Below are positions 38,398 through 50,800 of a stretch of 64,000 bases of DNA, piece after piece. The notes beneath the pieces are model-generated. The model was not told the origin of the DNA, ran no database searches, and saw only the letters and a program-made list of their open reading frames with translations. The position numbers and the translations under genes were made by a program. The stretch lies in NCBI GenBank assembly GCA_030770545.1, contig CM061104.1:12781001-12845000 (forward strand), given 5' to 3'. The stretch is from Macropodus opercularis (lineage: Eukaryota > Chordata > Actinopteri > Anabantiformes > Osphronemidae). Numbering within the stretch: position 1 is the first letter of the stretch; the number at the start of each line of letters is the position of its first letter.

Positions 38398-38401
38398 GTA
38401 A

Positions 38402-41400
38402 CTATAACGCACAGCAAGAAGAAAGGGAAGAGGAGTTGTTAAAATGCAATGACAATAACGTTGTGTTCAGTGTAGCTATTGTCACGGATTTGTTGTTTGC
38501 ACTTCAAGTGATTTCTCTTGAAGGCAGAGAGTTGCATCATTATGATTCACTTATTGTAATACTTTGTTCAGTTGAGTTTGGCTGCAACTTTAAGCAAAAC
38601 TAAGTGAGCTTAGTCCTATGTACAACTTTCAAAACGCATTTTATCAGCGCAGTTCAGCTAAAATGTGTACTTACTTTCAGGATACTAAGATGCTTTACTG
38701 TTGTTGCTGTGAACGTCGCAATATGTCACTGTTTGAATTCAGTGTTAAAGCTGAAGGGCCAGCATTCATAATTCAGTGAAAATAGGAAACGTACATCACC
38801 CGCAAAACAAAGGTAAGGTAAAGCAATTACAATACGCACCAGGGGCCCTCGTAGAGAGTGAAATAAGTCCCCCAACATCCTGAAACATTTAATTGCAATG
38901 TTGTGATTCTTTCTAAAATAACATTTAAACATATGTATTGTACAAGATATTGGAGACTTTGTTTGTTTTGATGCAGGACAAATTACAATGATACAGTAAA
39001 AACCTTAGAAACCCGTATTAATCGCATAGTGATTAATATGAGTTACACACCTCCCTCAGCCACATGAGACATGTAAGAGCTTTAATCTAAAACAATGTGC
39101 CATATTTTATGCCATGATGTGTTTTGTAAGTACCAACAAACTGCTACAAACTTTGGATGTAGTGCAGTCAGGAGTACATTATTTCTCTTTTACATTCAGA
39201 GGAGCTGGGGTATTTAAGTACCCAAGCCTTCTTTTTAAATGCTGCTTTATCCATCACAGCCTCCACAGCCCCAAACCTACAGCTGTTGGTTAAAGAAAAG
39301 ATTATTTCACTTCATTAAAATAGATCAGACTAACTCTGTCTGTTATCAACACAGTAGCAGTGTTGTGCTGGCAGATATTTGTGTGAACAGGTGGTCTGCT
39401 CTCAGTATGTGAGTGATCCTCTTTCTCTGTCTCAGCAGGAGTGAGGATCAAGGCAGGTAGGGAACCTGGACTTGCATCCACACCCGCCAACGATGCACTA
39501 AACTGGGGAACATCTGCTCAAGTGTCCCTCTCAATGCAGCTATGGTAAGAATTCAGCACACAGTGAGCAGCAACCCAGATTTAATATGGTGTTGTATAAT
39601 CCCAGAAGAGTTTTGCTTTTTTGTTTCTGTCTGTTCGTTACTTTGGTCTCTTCCCTGTTCTACAGGTTTCTAACTCTCTCTCAAGAGTCAAAACCTCTGA
39701 GACTTCATATAACAAACATAATTGGTCTGCTGTAACAGCCTAATTGTTAAGGAGATTAAGGTGGAATGTTGAATTGAATCCCAGTATTAATATTTTATAG
39801 ACTAAAGCTGTCCATAGGGGGTTCACAGTGTGTGAGCAACTCACAGATGGAGTCAGAGGAAGAACTCTCTCTCTCTCTCACCCTGTCTAAATAAAGCGGT
39901 GGAGATAAAGCCAAGCAAAAGGCTTCTTTTGCTAAGTTATTATTGCTAGGAAATGTGAATTAAACTAAATTTCAGCAAGGATCAGATCTTCAGTGTTGAT
40001 TTACATTATTTTATCTGCTGTAATATGAAAAATAGTTTAATTTAGTATTAATTCTATAAACTGCAGCTTGTTTATAAGTAATAATTTCTAGTTCAATAGT
40101 CCTGCAAGAAATCCTTGATAATGTTCAGTTTCTGTTGAAACTATCTTAGAGAAGTGTTGATTCAACTCATTTTTGAGTATGTAGTATATGGAACAAGGTG
40201 AACTTGACAAACTGCCAACTAAGCGTCACTACTTTTTAAATTGTTTTATTGGTGTTCAGACAAAGTAAAAACAGCTGGTTTTATAAAAAAATCCAAGTAA
40301 GACTTTAAAGATGTTAGATGAAAGTTTTTCTTATTGACTTTGTGTGTGCTTAACTCATTATTAATAAATACATAAATATATCTCTGAATAATGGAAAATG
40401 CATTTGATAAATTGCTACAGACAAATTTAGTGTCTTCAGGTCCTATGTATTGTCAAATTGCAAAGATGGTCATATGCACCTAAAGGTAAAATTAATTGTG
40501 TCCCCTTCCACTCAGATGGAGGACTTAGGTAAACATTTAAAAATAATTTAGTATTTAGTTATTTTTTCTTGACAAGGTGGACATTATGTCTTCCTTCTTT
40601 CCTTCAGAAATCCATTCTAAAGTATCCAAATGTCACCCACAAGGCCAAACTGTAGTAGTATAGAGTCGCTGAACAAGTGTTCCTGCCCTGTCCATCCTCG
40701 CCCTCTTTCTCTCTCCTCCTTCTTCCTCTTTACTCCATATTTTTTAATTTTGCATTGCTTCCATTGATTTTTTTGTTTGTTTTTCAAGCTGATTATGTCC
40801 CTCTACTCTCATTCGCCGGTGGGCACATTGCTCTCTGCACTTTAATTGGACATTTAATTAGATCACAGTTTTAGTCCAATTAGACTGTGAGGTGTGGGGA
40901 CAAGGGAATGGAGTGGAGAAAAGGCAAAACTCCCCGAGCTGGTCTCTCGCCATCTCCCTTCCCCCTTCTCGTTCTCTTCCCTCTCACTCCTGTTCTTCGT
41001 CTGTCTTTTTCTGTTCGCCTTGCCGTCTCTCTCCTCCTCCCTCCTGAGGGCAGCTCATTAGTGATATAATGGGATGACACAAAACACACAGCTCTCCTAA
41101 TTCTCAGCGTCTCAAACAGCATCTGAAACACACACAAGACAACAGGAATTGTTTGTCTGCTTGCTGGTTGCTGAAGTTGTGCGTTTGTTTAGAGCTTCTC
41201 GTCAGAAATATACATGTACAAAATGTACATCTACCTTTTTGGTACTAAAGCCAAAAATGGTTTAGTAAGTAGTGTGTCTTATAAATTCATCGCCTACCAG
41301 TCTGCCAGTCAATACCCTAACACACACACAACAAACATTAACGACATGCTGGGCAGAGCCTATCGACTCAGTGGAGTGCTCCGGTATGATATCACTACAC

Positions 41401-44400
41401 CTAATGAGACTCAGATAAGGCTCATTACTAGCAGCGATCGCTCACATGCCAGTCAAATGCAGGGATATTCTGCACCAGTTTCAGCTCCCCTGTGGTCCTG
41501 CCCTCTTCCCCCTTTTGTTGTCATAGTCTTTGCACGGAGCATAAACAACGCTGTGCCCCGGTGGGCGAAAACACATGGGCAAATGTAAATACACACAAAC
41601 ACGTAGATAGATGTATGCAGATGTGCACACACTTACACTCCGGTGTGAGTCCTTGGAGGACACAAGTCAATCTCCGTGTCCCTCAAGCAGACACACACAC
41701 CACCCTCAGGAAAGTCTCTTATGAGAATGCACACATTTATACGTCCTACACTTCAGATCTGCTTATATGTGTGTGTTCCCAAATATTTCTCTGTATATAT
41801 ATCTATATACATATGTATATAAGTGTGCGCATATACAGATGTGTGCGTATGAATGACAGGCAGCAGGCAGTGGTGTTTTAGCCACAGGTTTCACTACTTG
41901 ACCCCCGTGGCTGTGAGATTGACAGCTCTGGTCCCGCCTAATTGCATTACTCTCCCAGGTGATTGGCTTATACCTTGGGGGCTCATTTGTCAGGATGCGT
42001 TGTGGTAATGATGTAAATTAGCCGATCTTTGTGTCACTCAGCTTTCTCCCCCCCTGCTGACTGGCCTCGCTGTGCCCCAAGGGCTCAGCCTCTAGCTGAG
42101 GGAACCCGCTCATTGGTCCTTGGGGAACCAGGAAGTTCTCCAGAAATAGGACTTTGCAGATTGGGCATCCCTGTGGGCTGATATTATCTTTCCTCCCACC
42201 TCTCTACCTGTCAGTCAAAACCCAGGGACTGATCCCTGCAGCCTCCATCTGCTATCTGAAACACAGATACACTCACAGGCGTGTAGGTGGTATAGATGCA
42301 TGTTATAACCCCATGTTGACTAAGACCGTAAACGCGCTCCTTTACTAATGTATAAAGCCATGTTTATATAAAATTTGTGTGTATGTGTTTGTGAACTTGA
42401 ATTGAAATAAAGGCCACAGGCTCAGGCTCAGTTCCCCACTGCTCAGCCAGCATGCACTAGGTCAGTCGTCTATCTAAAGCAGACACCTTCTTGTGCTACA
42501 GAGCCAGAGAAACATATAGACACACACATACAGTACACAAACAAGCACACACAGAAGCACACTTTGACTCCCTGGCTTCTTAGCCCGTCTCTCTCAATAG
42601 CATCAATTGAAGTGTTAGTTACAGTATGTGTCTGGTGTGTGTGTCAGGAGGCAGCAGTGTGTATGTGCACAGCACTCCTGTAGTGTTGCTGAAAGGTTTC
42701 GCGGGAGTGTCTAGATCTTTGTTAAACTCACTGAGGTTATATGAGCGCGAATATGAATAAAGACTAAATAATGTCAGCATCAGCATGAATCGATACTTAT
42801 ACAGATGCACAATCACTTGGTCTGGACTTCAGCCCGTGATCAATGCTTTACTCTGAGTTATTGTCTTCATATTAACAAGTGGAGTGCTCCCTGAGGAACA
42901 CGTATGAATGGCTAAATGAGTCCACTCCACACCTCTCTACAGGGTCTGGTGTTGTTTTTACACCCTCCTTTGTTTGATTTCAGACACTGCATTGCAAAAG
43001 CCTTTTTAGCCAAATTGGATGCACTGTAGGTGTTTCCAAAACACTCAGCTCCTCATGAAACTCTAATTGCCAGCTCTTGGTGACATGAATGCCTACACAG
43101 AGACTCAAATATTGACTTGTGTCCTTCATGTCAGTGTTTGGCCAAATTATACCGTTTTTTATGTGTCTAACATTATTCATAAATCAATTCATATTTTTAT
43201 TTTGGCAGCTGGAACTGGCTTTTATATTGACGCAGAATACAGAAAAAACATCAAGATGAATAAAGATCAAGGTCAACAAGAGTAGAGGGAAAGTTTGGAG
43301 TGGTTGTAATTGTTGAAAAGAGTTTCTATTGGTTAAATGTGTAAAACAGCGACTTGAACATAATTTGACTGCAGCTGTAGCGTCTGAGTTATTTGTACAC
43401 GTGTTAGATATTAAGATTGGCAGACTGTGTGTACTTGCATGTGCATTATTGTCTGAGTAATCATCGTAAATTAGAGATGTTTAGAGATGTTTGTGGTTGA
43501 TTTTGGTAAAGCCCCTGTAAAAACTCTCTCTCACGGAAAATCAATCCCATGACATGGCATATGTGCCAAACACGCACACACAGCCCTTGAGTGCCACATC
43601 TACAGTCATTCCCCTCCGTCCTCCTCCCTAACGTACAACTAGACATACTTTGCTGTAAATGTACTGACTAACCTGTATTAAGTCTCCGCCACCGCTAGGC
43701 AGAGCGTGAGAAAGCATCGAGGATGATGGGTAATTGCCGTGCTGCACGCAGTGTCTACAGGAGCACTGTTTATGAGGTGATGGTGGGGAGGGAAAGGGGA
43801 AGAAGGAAAGATGGGGGGCACCAAGGTATTCCATCCTCCCACTTCTTATACTAAGATTACAAGGACTGTTAAGTAATCAACTTGCCTGTACTCTTGTATA
43901 AAACCTGTGTAAGTGATGGGTTTCGTGCATAGTGAATCCGATTGGCTTTTGTAGCCACTAATAAAAATGTCTTGGAGGAATCTCAGATTGTGGCAGGAGT
44001 TTGTGCCTCCAGCATTTATGTGTTTAGGGGTAATAATTGATTTCTGTGTTGTGCCCTGCAGGGCTTGTCCCACATCTCTCTAAACCTACACACACACACA
44101 CACACACACAGTAAGGCTGCAGTATTAATGAGACATGAATAAGACATGAAGAGAGACCCCCCTCTTACACGCTCACTCAGGGCCTCCCCCTCCCCAGCTG
44201 CTTCCTGTCTGCAGATTACCCTGCTTTCACTGGGCTCTGTTTAAGTGGGGCCAGGAAGAGATTTAACCCTCTCAGCAGGAGTACGCACACTGTGCACGAA
44301 AGCATGCACATATAAACACACACACCGACTGTCATTCAGGAAACACTGCACTGTCTGTGTTATTGTGAAGATCAGTGTTATAATAGGAAAGAATACATTT

Positions 44401-44813
44401 ACATTTCCTCCGCTTCGGCTCGTATTTATTAACTGAAGATATAGAGAAAGTGTAAAGTGACAGCTTGCACTCTGTTAAATACACATTTACCGTATGACGA
44501 AAAATGTATATCTAAATTAATCTGTTAAGTGAAACTATTTACCTTTTTACTTTATGTGGCCAGCAGAAGTTATTTCCAGATTTACCTTTACAGTTTAACC
44601 TATTTCAATGGGAATATTCATTAAAACATTCCTTATCAAACATTATAATATAGAATTATGCATGAACTATTTAATTGCGTTGTGGGGTGTGCTTGTAGCT
44701 AAATGAATAGAAGAGACGCTGTCTAGACCCAGCTTAAGGTCTCAGTGTTAAACGCTTGATAAGTTGACATTGCTCCGGGTTACGCTGTGACCTTCCATCT
44801 GTTTGTGTTGCAG
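38402..44813 (+). other. Region before the first resolved invs exon (probable intron 1)
   Basis: 6.4 kb without a securely identified exon; the invs start codon should lie here or near 38.2-38.4 kb. It contains pyrimidine-rich tracts (40677-40740, 40940-41040), a TAATTA/AATTGG-rich segment at 40790-40890, a segment at 41940-42050 that looks like a conserved non-coding element, and CA repeats at about 44089-44110. None encodes a recognisable protein. Confidence 0.5.
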
Positions 44814-47800
44814 GCCTCGGCGACATCTAGCTCTGGACCTGCCTCTCTGGGCTCGCAGGTTCACGCTGCAGCTGTCAATGGAAACAGGAGCGCTCTCCTC
44901 AGACTTATCGCAGGCAAGCAGCACGTTGGAAATCCTATTGCATTTAAACCATAAAAGAATGTATTTCAATTTTATAACTGTGTTTTTGAAGCTCTATACA
45001 TTTTTGCTCTGTTTCTTCTCTGCTCGTAGCAGAGCCATCATTGCGGGACCGTGAGGATCAGTTTGGCCGAACACCTTTGATGTACTGTGTGTTGGCTGAT
45101 CGCCTGGATTGTGCAGAGATTCTGTTAAAGGCCGGAGCCTCGGTCAACAAAACCGATCAAAGCCAGCGCACGGCTCTGCACCTTGCAGCACAGAAGGTGA
45201 GAACAGCTACATACGCACTGATATACGCAGGAGCACACACATATGCTAACCATCACGTATGCAGTGGCCCCCTTTAGGGCACTGTGTTGGCAAAGGCAGG
45301 TGTGATCTCACATAGGCTTAATTGCAATTATGTCAATCTGCAAGCTCCAGTGGGAAGCCAGTGCCCCCTAGTGGCTGTACCGATCGCCTTGGGGCTGGTG
45401 GTAGAGGGTATGAGCTGATTCACAATTTTAGGCCTAATGCTGTTGACTGTGACTTAGATACACTGCTATAAATAAACTGTCATTTTTCTTGGAGGAACTG
45501 TTTAGTTTTTTTCCCCATTAGCCACTGATGTCTATGAAACAAGTAGGAATTAATGTGTATTTCAAAATGTAGACTGAGGAACAGCCAGCGGAGACGTATT
45601 AATGAGGACATTTTCAAAAGAGTGGTCTGTTCCCTCCAGAGGCAAGAACTCGAGAACAGCAGTATGTGGTACTAATAATAGCTCTTTAAAACTCAGTTAT
45701 TCACAAGTACCTTCTTTTATGGGGCTGAACTAATACACACCATTGAATCATTGAAAAGAAGGAAGGTAGTAGGTTAGAAGGGTCTCTTTCATACATAGAG
45801 TGTATGCGTGTGTGTGTGCGTGCGTGTGTGTGTAGGGGAGTTGCTAGTGATGGGATGCCCTGTCTCTTTGACATCTGATCAATAAATGGCTGAGACAGCG
45901 AGAGAGGCCAGGGATTACCGATCTAATTGGACTGAGAATAGGGAGGACAGGAATACACACACTTGCACACAGTCGAGATGCATGCTCACATACGAGATAG
46001 ATCTGTCAGACTGTGGAGATGTCCACAATATACAAAACACGCTCATGTAACACATGGGAACGCAGGTGGTACATGGGCAGGCCTGCGTGGATGGAGCGCA
46101 TGCAGTGCGTTGACAGCTGTTGAACAAGACATCAGTCTGCGGCCTGCCGGTGAGAGGAGGAGGATGTGATGGAGACAACGAGTGGCTGACCACCGAGCAG
46201 TTACTGTTTAACAACTCACCTCACATGCTCAGCAGAGAGACAGCAACAAAGATGGATGACCTGTGGATTGAAGCAGACGTTGCTAAAAGCCTGGGCAGAG
46301 CGTGTGTGTGTGTGTGTGTGTGTCATTGCTGGTTCATGACTAATATGGAGAAAAACGTTGAAGTTCAGCTTCGTTTCAACCCGGTTTTATATGTTTGTGA
46401 CAGGGGAATGTGCGTTTCCTGAAGCTGCTGCTTTCCAGACGTGCTAACTGGCTGCAGAAGGATTTAGAGGAGATGACCCCGCTGCACCTGGCTACGCGTC
46501 ACCCTTCTCCAAAAGCCCTGGCCCTGCTGCTCAAACACATTGGACCTGGAGAAGTTGACACACAAGACAAGAATAAGGTGCTCCAATGCAAATAGACACA
46601 AAGAAGTAGTTGGAAATTTGGCCGTCCAGTTTGTCACCCAGTTAAGAAGTAGTGCAGGCGTCCGGCCGATAACCTAGCTGACTAAAGTCTGGTAGAAGCT
46701 GCAGGAATTGGTTCTGCTACATGCGTAAACACTGAGATACAAACTCCGCTGATAAGACTACAAACACAAAACACAGCCCTCGCTCTGTTAGGACTGATAT
46801 GTATCTGACATCAGTAGTGAGTTTTGTAATAATCCAAAATGCATCATCGTGTCAGATGACAGTGGTTTCTGCAAATCTCAGAATAGTTCAGTAGCCGTCA
46901 TTGAGCCTTTATCTGGGTTGAAATCTCAGCTTACTGCTGGCTCTTCAATACCAGCTTTGTGTGGCGCGTAGCTTTCATATTTCCTGGCCATGTCATAGTG
47001 GAGTAATTTTTATCAACATATGTGGAAAACTCAGAGGCTGCTCTGTTTTCAGTGCCATTCACTCATCTGTGTCTCCCTTTCTCTTTCTGTCTTTACAGCA
47101 AACCGCTCTCCACTGGTCAGCGTTTTATAACCGACCAGAACACGTTCGCCTCCTGATTAAGCACGATTCCAACATCGGCATCCCAGACAGCGAAGGCAAA
47201 ATCCCACTGCACTGGGCCGCACACAGTCAGGAGCCCAGCGCCACACAAACTGTCCGCTGTATACTGGTACACGCCATTGTGCACATACATACACAAGGAT
47301 GAGAACATCATCATCCTCCAGCTCCACTCATCAGTTTGCATGTGTGCCTGCCTGCGTGTGTGTGTGTGTGTGCGTTAATGTGTGAAGGAGGCAGCTCCCA
47401 CCGAGTCCCTGTTGAACTGGCAGGACTATGAGGGGAGGACACCCCTGCACTTTGCTGTTGCCGACGGTAACGAGGCAGTGGTGGAGGTGCTGACGTCTTA
47501 CGAGGGCTGTAATGTGACAGCTTACGATAATCTCTTCAGAACGCCACTGCACTGGGCCGCTCTGCTAGGTCAGTATATACACACACACACACACACACTA
47601 AACAACAGGCAACAAAAACCCAAAATACACGTATACAGTGTATAAAGTGTGTGCATCAAACCAGTGGAAAAGCAGTAACATGTTTGCAAGTGAATCCTCA
47701 CATTATTAGTGTCTTGGCAAAAACTTGTAATCTGATCTGATTTTTACACTGGCTGACCAAGGCACAGCCAAAATGGATAATTTATTACACACATGATAAG

Positions 47801-50800
47801 ATTATGTCCTATTTAATTTTATGTTTTGTTGATTTTATTTCTTAAGTGCATTGCTTCAGGCAAGGGAGCATTGGTCTAGTGGTCCACAGTACACTGATGC
47901 ACTATCTCCTGGATGTGGTCATCAGACCAGTCGTAGTGAAATCTTGACTCCATAACTAGCTGAGGCTGTAGATCCTCCATTTTTCGCTTTTCTGTTGGAC
48001 CTGTAATGAAGCAGTTGTCCAGGCTACTCCACTAATGCAAACACCTTTTTCAGGACATGCCAAAATCGTCCACCTGCTGCTGGAGAGAAACACATCAGGC
48101 TCCATTCCCTCAGACAGCCAGGGAGCAACACCTTTGCACTATGGGGCTCAGAGCAACAATGCGGTGAGTCACAAGCACGCAAAGCTGTAAAACCTGCTGA
48201 GTCAGCATTGCACTACCTAACCCCAAAACACTATAATGTTGGGAAATGAAGTGAAACTGCTTTTGTTTGTATTCATTTACATTCTTCTCAGAACGTAAAG
48301 TTGCAAAATGTCTCACAATTAAATCAATTAAGTCAAATTAAGGAACTTACTATTCTACATATAGTATAAATAGAGTTAAAGATGTGTTTTCCATGTGTAG
48401 GAGACAGTTGGTGTGTTCCTGTCCCACCCTTCCGTGAAGGATGAACCTGATCTGGAGGGACGGACAGCGTTCATGTGGGCTGCTGGGAAGGGTAGTGATG
48501 ATGTGATCTGCACAATGCTCACCTTAACTCCTCATATTGACATCAACATGGCCGACAAGTACGGAGGCACCGGTGAGCAGCTGACAAACGACAAACTTCA
48601 CTGTAGCTGCCTTGACGCACATCCTCATTCATGATGGTCATGATACTGCACACACGCACACTCCGTGCTCCTTGTTTTAGGTTAGGGATGATGTGACAGG
48701 AGATCTCCCCCCAAGGTGTGGGAGAGACTACAAGACTGAGGGAGAGAGGGAAGTGATGCTGTCAGCAAAATTAGTGCGAGCTCGCTGAATAGACTCTCAC
48801 CACTGCCGGCGCTGTCTTCTAGCAAACACATATGCATAAGCAGACACAAATGACATGATGCCACGCTCTGCCCTGCGGGGCTGTTTGGATGCATAATCCC
48901 TATGGCAAAAGTCCCACTGCTCAGCCAGACAGTCATTGTTTATGCATGCGTAACATGCAACGGTCCAGTCGCGCTAATGAGACGGTGTGAAGGGCAGTGG
49001 AGCTGACTGGTGTTCGGATCACTTCCACGCACTTGACTCCAGCCTGTACTGTCTGGGGACTTTAGAGAGGGGGAGGAGAGCCTGGACACAAGGAGGCTTA
49101 AGTGTATCGCTCCTCATTTAATGCCTCTGTTTGTTTAACCCTCCGCTGACCAGGCTTCAGCCACAGACGGAAATGGGGTCCTGAGGGTGTCCTCTTAGAG
49201 TCTTATGTCTGCCTACTCTGTCTGTGTGTTTACGTCCATGCAGCGCTGCACGCGGCCTCCCTGTCAGGTCATGTGAGCACAGTGAGGCTGCTGCTGGACA
49301 GAGGCGCAATGGTCGACTCTCTGGACGTGATGAAACACACGCCGCTGTTTCGCGCCTGTGAGATGGGGCACAGGGATGTGATCCTCACACTCATCAAAGG
49401 TGGGCGGACCTGGTACATACAGTAGGTGCAGGCATGCAGAGGATTACACATTTACGTTTTCGTTGCCACTGTCTGTGTCTTACGTGTTAGGTCAGTTAAA
49501 TGCCTCTGCTAAAGGTTATATGCATTGAATACAGGTTCTGCAAGTGTGGATCTCGTGGATGTGGACGGTCACACTGCTCTGCACTGGGCAGCTCTGGGAG
49601 GAAATGCTGAAGTCTGTCAGATACTGATGGAGAATGGGATTAGCCCCAATGTACAGGTACTAATGTGCACACAAGCATAAATCAAATCTTTACCAAGTAA
49701 GTTGAAGATCTTTAAGTTTCTGTTATTACTCATAGCTCAGTATTTTATTAACAGTCTATGGTTTCACACCTCTAGTTTCCATCATTGTTTAGTAGTAATA
49801 GTATCTGCTCCTGTCTATTCAATATGTGACACTGGACAGGACCAGGCAGGACGCACTCCTCTGCAGTGTGCTGCTTACGGAGGCTACATCACCTGTATGG
49901 CTGTTCTCATGGAGAACAACGCTGATCCAAACATACAGGACAAAGAGGTAACAGCCTTGTGACCCCCACCACAAGAACATCTGTGGTGTTTCTGCATTCT
50001 TGCTTACATGATGTGCTCTCAGGGACGGACTGCTCTCCACTGGTCATGCAACAACGGCTACCTGGATGCTGTGAAGCTGCTGCTGGGCTACAGTGCCTTT
50101 CCCAACCACATGGAGCACACTGAGGAGAGGTGAGGAGCGGCCACAGAGGCACCAATATGGGGCAACGGAAGAGAGAAAACACATCCTTGAATGACGCTGT
50201 TGGTTATGCTGTCTAGGTACACACCCCTGGACTATGCTCTGCTGGGGGGGCACAGTGAGGTGACTCAGTTCATGCTGGAGCACGGTGCTCTGTCCATAGC
50301 AGCCATCCAGGACATCGCCGCCGCCACCATCCAGGCTGTTTACAAGGGGTTCACCGTCCGCAAGGCGTTCAGGGAGCGAAAGCAGCTCCTCATGAGGCAC
50401 GAGCAGCTGCGCAAGGATGCAGCCAAGTGAGTAATGAGCACACACACACACACTGTATTAATACAAACATGTTCATGTTTGTGAACCAAGACATAAACAG
50501 AGTCATACAGTTACAGAGTCCTCTGGCTTTTAAGGCTTGTAGTCATTAACATCCAGCTCTCATTCCTTGTTTCTGTCTTTATTATCCATCACTGTCGTCC
50601 TTCTCTAACCTCCGTAGAAGCAGTCACACTCTCTCCATATCAGTCTTTCGTTCTGTCATCCCTGCACACACATACATCTTCCTCCTGTCTTTGTCTTTTT
50701 TAGCTTGTTACTTTTGTCATTTGCTCACCTTTATTGTCTTACACCATGATTGGAGAAGTACATTTGTTTTAAGACAGAACGTTGATGTATTTCACGCTGG

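Noticed and set aside
43252..43268. MNK-like start (ATGAATAAAGATCAAG|gt) as the missing invs exon
   Set aside because: It ends in phase 1, whereas the next invs exon needs phase 0, and the donor gtcaac is poor.
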